In this document: one piece after another, positions 14,120 through 22,353 of the stretch
Layout of the letters: each line of letters starts with the position of its first letter
Numbering within the stretch: the stretch's first letter is position 1
Made by a program: the position numbers and the translations under genes
The notes under the pieces: generated by a model
Databases searched by the model: none
Seen by the model: the letters and a program-made list of their open reading frames with translations, nothing else
Told to the model about the DNA's origin: nothing
From: JBCDBY01 sp039182715
GTDB lineage: Bacteria; Planctomycetota; PLA2
DNA: 22,353 nucleotides
Direction of reading: 5' to 3'
Assembly: GCA_039182715.1 (NCBI GenBank)
Contig: JBCDBY010000032.1
Location: forward strand, 1-22,353

Positions 14120-15790
14120 CTACTCGGCTTCCGCCTCTTTGGGCTTCACGTTCCAGAAGAGCGTGAACATCAAACCCTGCTCTTCCATGGAGAGCGAGTA
14201 GACGAAGAGCCCGAGGTACTTCTTGAAGAACTCGCGGGTCGGCAGCTGCTCGCTCATGCCTTCCGGAGCCGACGCGGCGAAGCCCGCCTTGAACCCCTCG
14301 TAGATCAGCCCCGTTTCACCCGCGGCGGGGTTCACCATGGCGAGCATGGAGCGCTTGGCCGGAATGAGGTCGACCATCTTGCGGAACGCCTCGCTGTCCG
14401 AGACGCCCTTCATCTCCTTGCCCTGCCGGCGGATCATCGCCTGCACGGACTCGAGCTTGAGCGCCATGACGAGATGGTCGCCGGTAATCGTGAAGACCGG
14501 CTCGCCCTCCCCGGTGCTCTCCCAGATGGTGGTGCCGAGGTACTCGGACTCCTTCATCCCGGAGCCCTCCTGCGCGACCATCTTCGACATGAGGCGCGCG
14601 ATCGTCTCCTTGTTCTTGAGCTTCTGCGCCATCACGACGAACTGCGACATGAACGCCTCGTCCTGCAGTTGCTCGAAGGTCAGCTCGCCGCCCTCACCCT
14701 CCTGCGGGATGGGCAGCATGCCGTACGAGAAGCCGGGCGCGAGCGAATCGAACAGATCCTCTTTCAGCTTGAAGCCGAGCTGCTGCTCCATCTGGCCAAT
14801 GCCGGCGAGCAGCTGCTGCTCCAGCTCCGGCTGCGTGAACTTGAGCACGCGGAAGACCTCTTCGTAGAGGTAGCCCCAGTCGAGCGCGAGCGCGACGGTG
14901 GGGTCGGAGTCCGCGGGGAACAACGCCGGCGGCCCGAGGTTGGGCACGTTGGTGCCGAGCAGCTTGAGGAGGCCGCGCGCTTCGCCGGTGTTGTGCACGA
15001 GGATCTGCATGCTCACGCCGCGATCGTCGATGGTCAGCTGGCCGCCGACGCCCCGGACGTTCTCCAGACCGGCGAGGGGCAGGAAGCCCGCCGCCATGCC
15101 GAGCTCGCGCAGCCAGAGCGAGGCGGGCACGAACCAGCGCACGTCGGGACGTTGCCGCACCGAGGCGGTGACCTTCTGGAAGGCGGCGGTCTGCGCGAGG
15201 CCGGACTTCTCCTCCGCATCGCGGCGCACCAGCGCGTCCTTGAGCACGTCGAGGTCGTCGCAGATGAAGAACACGTTCTCCTTGATCGCGTAGTAGTCCG
15301 CCACCGGCTCCTCGGCGCCTTCGGCCAGCGACTCGCGGGTCGTGATCGTGTAGCCGTTGAACTCGTCCTCCGTCTCGCGGACCTCGATGCCTTCGGCGAC
15401 GTCCTCCCGCGCCTTCTGCAGGAAGGCCATGATCTCGTCCCGCTTGCCGGTCATGTCCATCATGCCGAGCGTGGCGTAGGCCGTCTGGTCCCGGGGGATC
15501 ATCGCGAGCGCCATCTGCCCCTGCACCAGGCCGAACAGCTCGCTCGGATCGAGCGTATCGTCGGCGCTTTCCTCGATCTGCTGCTCGAACGCCTTCCGCA
15601 TGAGCTCCATCGCGGGGTCGTTCCACATCGCCTTGAAGCCGCTCTTCTCGATCCGGTCCCGCATGCGGGCGACGTTGTCGAGGCTCACGTAGAAGACGGT
15701 CTTCTCGGGAAGACAGTCGGCGAAATTCTGGGCGCGCGCACCGGCGCCGAGAGCCAGCACGAGCAGTGCGGCCAGGGAGAAACGTTGCAT
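14120..15790 (-). CDS. Secreted DUF3352-like protein, first of a tandem paralogous pair
   Basis: This 556-residue protein has a clean signal peptide (LAALLVLALGAGARA, cleaved before QNFADC). The mature part is acidic, with conserved-looking segments LPEKTVFYVSLDNVARMRDR, LFGLVQGQMALAMIPRD, YYAIKENVFFICDDLDVLKD and, in the second half, LVMALKLESVQAMIRR. This layout suggests two related domains. No transmembrane anchor follows the signal, so a periplasmic or extracellular soluble protein is likely. It resembles DUF3352-like proteins, whose function is unknown. The ATG at 15790 has no Shine-Dalgarno sequence but has TACACT six bases upstream. It stops two bases before its paralog. The start is divergent from the small lipoprotein gene, with only 41 bases between. 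Confidence 0.85.
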   Translation of the reverse strand: MQRFSLAALLVLALGAGARAQNFADCLPEKTVFYVSLDNVARMRDRIEKSGFKAMWNDPAMELMRKAFEQQIEESADDTLDPSELFGLVQGQMALAMIPRDQTAYATLGMMDMTGKRDEIMAFLQKAREDVAEGIEVRETEDEFNGYTITTRESLAEGAEEPVADYYAIKENVFFICDDLDVLKDALVRRDAEEKSGLAQTAAFQKVTASVRQRPDVRWFVPASLWLRELGMAAGFLPLAGLENVRGVGGQLTIDDRGVSMQILVHNTGEARGLLKLLGTNVPNLGPPALFPADSDPTVALALDWGYLYEEVFRVLKFTQPELEQQLLAGIGQMEQQLGFKLKEDLFDSLAPGFSYGMLPIPQEGEGGELTFEQLQDEAFMSQFVVMAQKLKNKETIARLMSKMVAQEGSGMKESEYLGTTIWESTGEGEPVFTITGDHLVMALKLESVQAMIRRQGKEMKGVSDSEAFRKMVDLIPAKRSMLAMVNPAAGETGLIYEGFKAGFAASAPEGMSEQLPTREFFKKYLGLFVYSLSMEEQGLMFTLFWNVKPKEAEAE

Positions 15791-15796
15791 GCCGGT

Positions 15797-15802
15797 AGTG
15801 TA
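15797..15802 (-). promoter_or_regulatory. Candidate -10 element, possibly giving a leaderless transcript
   Basis: TACACT on the minus strand ends six bases before the ATG at 15790. No Shine-Dalgarno sequence is present, and the spacing fits a TAnnnT-type promoter whose transcript begins at or next to the start codon. No good -35 is visible. Confidence 0.4.
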
Positions 15803-15817
15803 CCGCCGGGGGGCGCG

Positions 15818-15823
15818 TACAAT
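15818..15823 (+). promoter_or_regulatory. Candidate -10 element for the small lipoprotein operon
   Basis: TACAAT (five of six matches to TATAAT) ends eight bases before the GTG at 15832, again without a Shine-Dalgarno sequence. A -35 at normal spacing is not evident. The leader would be zero to two bases long. Confidence 0.45.
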
Positions 15824-15831
15824 CGGCCGCC

Positions 15832-16161
15832 GTGCGCCGGTTGATCCCCCTCCTCGCCCTCGTCGCGGTCGCCTGCGGCGGCAAGGTCAAGCGTTACCAC
15901 GTTCGCGTCGTCGAGCCGGACGGGCGCAAGTACTACGCCCACACCGACACGACGCTCTACAGCGAGGCCGCCGGGTTCGTCACCTTCCGCGACCTGGTGA
16001 CCGGCGAGAACGTCAAGCTGACCAACGGCGACTACTCCGCCGAGCCGTGCAGCGACGAAGAGGTCAACAAGGCGCAGATCGCCTGGCTCGACAACCCCAA
16101 CAAGCCCCCGATGGGTGAATACAACCCGGAAGCGACCAACGGTCGCGAGGTATTCGACTAA
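15832..16161 (+). CDS. Small putative lipoprotein
   Basis: This 109-residue protein has a short signal MRRLIPLLALVAVACGG, and Cys15 would be the lipidated residue. The lipobox AVAC has Ala rather than Leu at -3, so it is acceptable but not ideal. The mature part is small and polar, with beta-strand-like stretches (KRYHVRVVEPDGRKYYAHTD, TGENVKLTNGDYSAEPC) and a second Cys. I recognise no family. The GTG start is supported by the immediate signal peptide. Its stop overlaps the next start as TAATG, so the two genes are translationally coupled. It may be a partner of the following secreted protein, inferred only from coupling. Confidence 0.75.
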   Translation: MRRLIPLLALVAVACGGKVKRYHVRVVEPDGRKYYAHTDTTLYSEAAGFVTFRDLVTGENVKLTNGDYSAEPCSDEEVNKAQIAWLDNPNKPPMGEYNPEATNGREVFD

Positions 16162-17158
16162 TGCGTACCGCGCTCACGATTTTGGCACTGACGGCGATCG
16201 GCTCCGCCGAGGTCAAGGACGACAAGCTCGTCGATTCGAACTGGAACTTCACCTACACCGCGAAGGATCTCAAGGAGGGCATCGCGGTGCAGCAGGGTTC
16301 GATCATCTTCGTGGGCAGCGCGGCGGAGGACGTGCAGATCGAGCTCATCGTGCTGGAGAGCCCGAAGAAGCAGGACGGCGCCGCGTGGCGCAAGCAGTTC
16401 ATGGAGTTGCGTCGGAAGGCGAAGATCCAGAACGTCGAGGAGAGCAAGGAGGGGCTCGCCTGGGTGCTGTACACCCAGCTCAAGCTCGAGGTCTTCAACG
16501 AGCACCACGGCTACGCGTTCTATCCGCGCGGCCACCGCTGCATGGTGGTGCACGCCTACATGGCCGACAAATCCGACACGTCGGGCAAACGCATCAAGGA
16601 GTGCCTCAAGGGGTTCCAGTGGGGCGAAGGCGACGGGATCTCGCTGCGTGAGTACCTGTACGCGTCGCGGAACGGACTCGATCTCAACGACCCCGGCGTG
16701 ACGCTGATCGGGGGCCAAAGCTACCTCGATCCGAGCGCCTCCATCCCGCCGATCGCGGTCCAGGTGCTGACGCGCGCCCTCGAGAACGCCAAGCCGAACA
16801 CCTACAGCGAAGTGGAGACGTTCGACCTGTACCACTCGCTGGGATTCGCGTTCCTGGTGCACGAGGAGAGTCGCGACACGAAGAAGTCGATCGAGTGGTT
16901 CACCAAGGCCGAGGAAGCCGCCCAGCAGGTGCCGGCGGAGCAGCGCGTCGACCGGCAGGCCAGCGCCGCCTACAACCTCGCCTGCGCCTACGCGCTCGAC
17001 GGGCAGGTCGACAAGGCGTTCGTCGCGCTCGACCGCGCGTTCGCCGACAAGCTGGTCGTTTCCAAGGAGCACCTGAGCAAGGACCCCGACCTGAACAGCC
17101 TGCGCAAGGACCAGGCGCGCTGGGACAAGTTCTGGAAGGAGCGGGTCGCCGACCGCTG

Positions 17159-17159
<1 letters not shown>
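16161..17159 (+). CDS. Secreted protein with C-terminal TPR-like repeat
   Basis: This 332-residue protein has a short signal peptide (TALTILALTAIGSA, cleaved before EV). The N-terminal 150 residues are mixed alpha/beta with VQQGSIIFVGS and GHRCMVVHAYMADKS. The C-terminus (about 225-330) is helical and TPR-like: YHSLGFAFLVHEESRDTKKS, then ASAAYNLACAYALDGQVDKA followed by FVALDRAFAD. It ends DPDLNSLRKDQARWDKF, the characteristic ending of bacterial TPR tails. It probably binds a partner outside the cytoplasm. The start overlaps the upstream stop (TAATG), with GAGG ten bases upstream. The stop overlaps the mtnA start (TGATG). The function of the N-terminal domain is not recognised. Confidence 0.82.
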
Positions 17160-18166
<1,007 letters not shown>

Positions 18167-18169
18167 GGC

Positions 18170-18188
18170 GACGGCCGATAGGGCCGTC
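18170..18188 (+). other. Short hairpin after mtnA
   Basis: GACGGCC (18170-18176) and GGCCGTC (18182-18188) form a perfect 7-bp stem with a five-base loop, starting three bases after the mtnA stop. No T tract follows, so it is not a classical intrinsic terminator. It may stabilise the 3' end or attenuate read-through into the next gene, 33 bases away. Confidence 0.45.
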
Positions 18189-18221
18189 ACCGAATCGACT
18201 CACGGGGAGACAGGCGCCACC

Positions 18222-21200
18222 ATGGCGTTCAAGGGCGATCTGACCAATATCTCGCTGTTCGACGTCTTTCAGACGCTGAACACCAACCAGCAGACGGGCG
18301 TGCTCGTGCTGCAGCGGGGCGGGTCTACCAAGAAGATCTTCATCTCCCCGGAAGGGGTGCGCATCTTCTTCACGCGCTCCAGCCGCGCGATGCGACTCGG
18401 CGAGATCTTCGTCAAGCGCGGCCGCGTGACGCAGCAGGACGTCGAGATCCTGCTGATGCAGCAGAAGCAGGACTACCGCCCCATCGGCGAGCTGCTGGTC
18501 GAGTCGGGCAAGGTCAGCCCCGAGGAGATGGACCACACGCTGCGCTACCACGCCGAGGACGAGATCTACGAGATCTTCGGCTGGGAGAGCGGCTCGTTCT
18601 CCTTCTTCGACGGGGAAACCGACGTCGAGCACGCCAACACCCCGTTGAGCGACGTGTTGCTCGATCCGGGTGGACTCTGCCTCGAGGCGGCGCGCCGGCT
18701 CGACGAGATGGAGCGCCTGCGCGAAACGGTCGCGAACGACGAGCAGTTCTGCGTCCAGGTCGAGGGCACCGACATCGATCGCGAGAAGTCGAGCCGCGCG
18801 ACCGTGGCGGTCTTCGACGCGCTCGCGACGCCGATGTCGGTCAACGAGCTGCGCGACTACGTGGGCATGTCGCTCTTCAACGTGCTCGGCTGCGTCGTGC
18901 AGCTCATCGAGGGCGGCCTCGCCCGCGGCCTCGAGACGGCCGAGCTGATCGACGAGGCGCGCCGCGCCCGCGACGCCTCGGAGTACAAGCGTTCGGCCCG
19001 GCTCTACGAGCTGGCGCTGGCGCGCGATCCCGAGAACGAGGATCTGCTGCGCGAGTGCGTCGAGGTGCTGGAGAAGCTCGACGACGCCGGGCGGCTCGCC
19101 GGGAAGCTGGCGCAGCTCGGCGCGGCACGTGCCGCGGACGGCGACCACGAAGGCGCGGTCGAGCACCTCGAGCAGGCGCTGCGCCACGAATCCGACAACA
19201 TCGGGGCGCTCATCGAGCTCCGCGACTGCTTCGCCGCACTCGACGACCTCGAGCGCGCGGCCGAGGCGAGCCTGCGCATCGCGCGGGCGCACGCCGAGAA
19301 CCGCGACCTCAAGACGACCATCGAGTCGTGCCGCGAGGGACTCGCGATCTCGCCGCGCGCGATCGGACTCCGCTTCTACTACGCGCAGACGCTGGCGCGC
19401 ACCGACCAGAAGGTGCTCGCCCAGGCGGAGCTGCGCGAGCTGGTGGACACGACGCGCGAGCAGAAGCGCGCCCTGCGCAATCGCAAGGCACGCGAGATGC
19501 TCGCCAGCTGCTACCGCCTGATGCTGCGACTCGACCCCGACGACGAGTTCGCCAGCGCCGGCATGAAGGAGCTGGAGAAGCAGAGCGGCGAGAAGATCCG
19601 CCGCCGTCGCCTGATGGTCCGCGGCAGCATCGCGGGCGGGATTCTGCTGGTCGTCGCGGCGGTCGGCATCGTTCTGATGCCGCCGAGCGCCGCCTCGCTG
19701 ATGGAGCAGGCGCAGGCGAGTCTCGCCGAGGGCGACGTCTCGGCCGCCCGTGAGCTGTTCAGCCGCATCATCTCCGAGCACCCCGACTCGCCGGAGTCCG
19801 CCGATGCGCAGGCGCGCGTCGAGGCGATGCGGAGCAGCGCGGATCGCGAGACGGCGCTGGCGCTCGAACGGAAGCTCGAAGGTGCCCGAAACGAGCTTGA
19901 GACGTCGATCGAGCAGCACAGCGCGCGTCTCGCCAAGCGGAACTACGCCGGGGCCGCGGCCGGTTTTACCGAGGTTCTCAACAAGCTCGACTCCAGCCCC
20001 CAGTTCAAGCAACTCCGCAGCAAATTCGACGGCAAAATCGCCAACAAGCTCAGCGAGGTCGCCGAGAAAACGCGGGAGGGCTTCCGCGACGACGTCTCCA
20101 CGCTTTCGCGGCTCCAGCAGCGGCTTCGCGCCAACGCGGAGCTTGAGAAACACGAGCTCATCGAGATCCGTGATGCGCTCGCCAAGGTCCTGCAGCGCGA
20201 CTGGACTGACATCGCCAATAAGGTGTCCGCGATGTCCGAGCTGGCGGCGAAGCGCAAGGTGGCGAAGTCCGCGCAGAAGGAGATCGAGAAGCTGGTGCGC
20301 GAGGTAGAGCCGGAGAAGCAGGAGAGGACCGCGAAGCTCCGCAACCTCGGGCAGGTCTACCAGCAGTCGCGCGGTCGCCTGCTCAAGCTCGAGATCCTGG
20401 CTGCGCTGAAGGACACGCACACGCTCGGCCGCGACTACCTCGCGCAGTGCGAGTTCGAGAAGGCGCGCACCTACTACAAGACGGTCCTCAAGCTCACCAG
20501 CGCGGCCGACGCGCCCGACATCCGGGAGAACAACAAGGATCTCGTGAAGTGGATCCAGTCGCGCGGCATCGATCGCGAGATGCAGCGATGGATCGACGGC
20601 ATCGACGAGGTGATCGTCGGTCTCAAGGACGTCGAGGGATACAAGAAGCGCGATCGTCACGACCAGGCCTTCCGCCTGATGCGCGAGCTGATCCGGGAGC
20701 ACCGCCTGGTCCAGTTCGAGCGCCGCTACAGCCTGCCGTACATGGTCTCCAGCACGCCGAAGGGCGCCAAGGTGTTCGTGGACGACCAGGAGGTGGGCAT
20801 CACGCCGTGCGCGATTTCGATCCGCATGATCGAGCCGACGCAGGTGCGCATCGAGGCACCCGGCTTCGAACCGGTCGAGAAGCAGCTGGTGATTACCGAT
20901 CCGTCGCTCGACGGGCTGCTCGACGTCGCGCTGGGGAAGGTGCAGAGCTGGGAAACGGCGCTGCGCGGCACGCCCGAGGCGGCGCCCGTGCTGGCCGGCT
21001 CGCTCGTGCTGGTGCCGACCAACGAGGCGAGTCTGCTGGCGCTGCGGACGCACGACGGCGGGCGCGAGTGGGAGGCGACAACCGAGCTGCTCGACCGCAT
21101 CAAGGCGCGTCCGCTCACCGACGGCCTGCAGGCGCACTTCGTCACGATCGGAGGCCGCTTCTTCACCGTCTCGCTGAAGAACGGCGAGATCGTGCGTCGC

Positions 21201-21905
21201 GTGACGATCCCCGGCGAGGTCCGCAACGACGGCGTCCTGATGCACGGCACCGTCTACCTCACCACCCACGACCGCAAGCTCGTCGCGGTCCGCAACGGCG
21301 AGATCCTCTACGCGAAGGAGCTCCCGTTCGTGCCGGTCACCGCGCTCGTGCCCTTCGGCGAAGAGCTCGTCGTCGGCACCGCGGAAGGTCGCGTGCTGGT
21401 GATCGACCCGGGGACCGGCAAGAACACCGCCAGCTTCCAGTCGTCCGACGGCTCCTCCTTCTTCGGGGGCGTAGCCGCATTCGGCCCGCTGGTGGTCGCC
21501 GCGGCCGAGGACGGCTATCTGTACGCGTTCGACCGCAAGCGCAAGGATCCGCTCTGGCGCCACCGCCTGGGCGGCTCCATCGTGAGCGCTCCGTTCGTCG
21601 CGGGCCGCCAGCTCTTCGTCCCGATGCGCACCGGCTTCGCGATGCGCGTCGAGTCCGACGGCAAGAAGGGCGCCGGCCTCGACCTGCGGAACAGCCTGAA
21701 CAGCCGCCCCGCCGTGCACAACGGCTTCCTCTACTGCGCGGCTTCGTCGACCTTCTCCGCCTTCGACATCGCAACGACCCGCGTCTGGTGGTCGATCGCG
21801 TTCGAGGAGGAGCGTCCCCTGCACGTCGCGGCCGGGGACCAGGCCGTCGTGATCGTCACGGATCGCGGACGCGTCGTGGCGTTCCCGGCGGACAAGCGAC
21901 AGTAG
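18222..21905 (+). CDS. DUF4388 (PATAN)-TPR-transmembrane-PEGA-PQQ repeat protein
   Basis: This 1227-residue multidomain protein begins with DUF4388/PATAN (about 1-60: MAFKGDLTNISLFDVFQTLN, GVLVLQRG) and a helical GEI-type module (60-140: LGEIFVKRGRVTQQDVEILL, IGELLVESGKVS, EIFGWESGSFSFFDG). Both are common in gliding or polarity-related signalling proteins. TPR-like helices span about 235-440. One transmembrane helix lies at about 468-487. A second TPR and long coiled-coil region (about 495-830) follows, then a PEGA domain (about 842-890: SSTPKGAKVFVDDQEVGITP, APGFEPVEKQLVI) and a C-terminal PQQ-like beta-propeller (about 900-1227) with repeats such as GEELVVGTAEGRVLVIDPGTG and AAEDGYLYAFDRK. 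N-in topology would put PATAN in the cytoplasm and PEGA plus propeller in the periplasm. GGGGAGA lies 11 bases before the ATG. Exact role unknown; a transmembrane scaffold or sensor is inferred. Confidence 0.9.
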   Translation: MAFKGDLTNISLFDVFQTLNTNQQTGVLVLQRGGSTKKIFISPEGVRIFFTRSSRAMRLGEIFVKRGRVTQQDVEILLMQQKQDYRPIGELLVESGKVSPEEMDHTLRYHAEDEIYEIFGWESGSFSFFDGETDVEHANTPLSDVLLDPGGLCLEAARRLDEMERLRETVANDEQFCVQVEGTDIDREKSSRATVAVFDALATPMSVNELRDYVGMSLFNVLGCVVQLIEGGLARGLETAELIDEARRARDASEYKRSARLYELALARDPENEDLLRECVEVLEKLDDAGRLAGKLAQLGAARAADGDHEGAVEHLEQALRHESDNIGALIELRDCFAALDDLERAAEASLRIARAHAENRDLKTTIESCREGLAISPRAIGLRFYYAQTLARTDQKVLAQAELRELVDTTREQKRALRNRKAREMLASCYRLMLRLDPDDEFASAGMKELEKQSGEKIRRRRLMVRGSIAGGILLVVAAVGIVLMPPSAASLMEQAQASLAEGDVSAARELFSRIISEHPDSPESADAQARVEAMRSSADRETALALERKLEGARNELETSIEQHSARLAKRNYAGAAAGFTEVLNKLDSSPQFKQLRSKFDGKIANKLSEVAEKTREGFRDDVSTLSRLQQRLRANAELEKHELIEIRDALAKVLQRDWTDIANKVSAMSELAAKRKVAKSAQKEIEKLVREVEPEKQERTAKLRNLGQVYQQSRGRLLKLEILAALKDTHTLGRDYLAQCEFEKARTYYKTVLKLTSAADAPDIRENNKDLVKWIQSRGIDREMQRWIDGIDEVIVGLKDVEGYKKRDRHDQAFRLMRELIREHRLVQFERRYSLPYMVSSTPKGAKVFVDDQEVGITPCAISIRMIEPTQVRIEAPGFEPVEKQLVITDPSLDGLLDVALGKVQSWETALRGTPEAAPVLAGSLVLVPTNEASLLALRTHDGGREWEATTELLDRIKARPLTDGLQAHFVTIGGRFFTVSLKNGEIVRRVTIPGEVRNDGVLMHGTVYLTTHDRKLVAVRNGEILYAKELPFVPVTALVPFGEELVVGTAEGRVLVIDPGTGKNTASFQSSDGSSFFGGVAAFGPLVVAAAEDGYLYAFDRKRKDPLWRHRLGGSIVSAPFVAGRQLFVPMRTGFAMRVESDGKKGAGLDLRNSLNSRPAVHNGFLYCAASSTFSAFDIATTRVWWSIAFEEERPLHVAAGDQAVVIVTDRGRVVAFPADKRQ

Positions 21906-22051
21906 TCACGTTCGACGTTGAACGTTCGACGTCCGCGATCGGAAGGCTGCCGGGGGTCCGGACGTGGCGAACGAACGGATCAAGTCGTCCGGCGCAGAAG
22001 CAGACTTCCCGCCCCGAACGTCCCACGTTGAACGTCAAACGTCCAACGTTC
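21906..22051. repeat. Inverted-repeat heptad element B
   Basis: The left arm has ACGT at 21908, 21915, 21922 and 21929. The right arm has ACGT at 22018, 22025, 22032, 22039 and 22046. All are at exact 7-bp spacing, with units of the ACGTTNG/CNAACGT kind. GGAAG (21941-21945) faces CTTCC (22005-22009), leaving a 59-bp core. The right arm, reverse-complemented, matches the left arm of element A at 31 of 33 positions, and the left arm resembles the reverse-complemented right arm of A through to GGAAG. B is therefore a second copy in the opposite orientation. It exactly fills the space between two convergent genes, two bases from each stop codon. Confidence 0.85.
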
Positions 22052-22353
22052 CTACCCGAACCGCTTCCGCAGCTCGTCCATCTTCTTCTTCATGAACTCC
22101 TCCTCGCTCATGTCGGCGGGGATGGGGTCCTCGTCGGTCACCGGCGGTGTGATCGGCGCATCCGCGGCGGCCTGGGGCATGGGGTCGGGCGCCCGCTCGG
22201 CGTCCCGGTCGCGGTCGCGATCCCGGTCGCGGCGCGGGCCTCGACGATCCCCGCGACCTCGATCCGCCCCGCCGCGATCACCGCCGCGGCCGCGGCCGCC
22301 GCCCACTCTTCCACCACCGCGGCCGCGGCCCATGCCGGCGCCGCCGCCGCGCG
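22052..22353 (-). CDS. C-terminal part of an Arg/Gly/Asp-rich protein (5' end beyond window)
   Basis: About 100 codons are visible. The upstream part is low-complexity: RG/GGR runs, then alternating Arg-Asp pairs (RDRDRDRD). An acidic Pro-rich stretch (ITPPVTDEDPIPADM) and a charged helical tail (SEEEFMKKKMDELRKRFG) follow. A Met codon exists at 22333, but the frame stays open with the same Gly-rich composition to the window edge, so the true start probably lies outside. RGG-rich tails are typical of RNA-binding proteins such as helicases or cold-shock proteins, but no such domain is visible. The stop is TAG, two bases from element B. Confidence 0.6.
   Translation of the reverse strand, partial: RGGGAGMGRGRGGGRVGGGRGRGGDRGGADRGRGDRRGPRRDRDRDRDRDAERAPDPMPQAAADAPITPPVTDEDPIPADMSEEEFMKKKMDELRKRFG

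Overview
This is a GC-rich bacterial window of about 22 kb. It is densely coded and contains no RNA genes, phage genes, transposase genes or CRISPR arrays. Lipobox signal peptides and secreted proteins suggest a Gram-negative envelope. The gene families present (DUF4388/PATAN with TPR, PEGA and PQQ-like repeats, an FHA-anchored trypsin-like protease, tandem DUF3352-like secreted proteins, multidomain partner-switching regulators) fit a Planctomycetota or Myxococcota-like lineage. This placement rests on gene content alone and is tentative.

Layout. (1) Positions 1-3846, minus strand: a tightly packed four-gene partner-switching operon. In transcription order it encodes an HU-like/pseudo-receiver/RsbW-type kinase fusion, a STAS/zinc-ribbon/degenerate-ATPase fusion, a small MshEN-like protein, and a membrane-anchored SpoIIE/PP2C phosphatase cut by the window edge. 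A candidate promoter lies at 4141-4169, and a doubtful small membrane ORF lies between it and the operon. (2) Positions 4236-6432, minus: a large lipoprotein with IPT/TIG domains and repeated Asp-rich motifs, ended by a clear intrinsic terminator. (3) Positions 6589-8022, plus: an FHA-transmembrane-serine protease. (4) Positions 8023-8177: inverted-repeat element A. (5) Positions 8190-12513, plus: a palindromic operator overlapping the start of an ArsR-methyltransferase fusion gene, translationally coupled to cobalamin-dependent metH. (6) Positions 12483-15790, minus: two tandem paralogous secreted proteins, convergent with and slightly overlapping metH. (7) Positions 15832-18166, plus: a small lipoprotein, a secreted TPR-like protein and mtnA, coupled by stop/start overlaps. 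(8) Positions 18222-21905, plus: a 1227-residue PATAN-TPR-TM-PEGA-PQQ protein. (9) Positions 21906-22051: element B, a second copy of the element. (10) Positions 22052 to the right edge, minus: the end of an Arg/Gly/Asp-rich protein.

How the parts fit. The first operon carries every component type of a partner-switching pathway: kinase/anti-sigma, STAS antagonist and phosphatase. The unusual part is an HU-type DNA-binding domain fused to the kinase. The ArsR-methyltransferase/metH unit and mtnA both belong to the methionine/SAM cycle. The most novel-looking non-coding signal is the pair of ~150-bp elements A and B. Both have arms of 7-bp ACGTTNG-type units in inverted orientation, an inner GGAAG/CTTCC pair and a core of 59-61 bp. 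Three of the four arms begin exactly two bases after a TAG stop codon.
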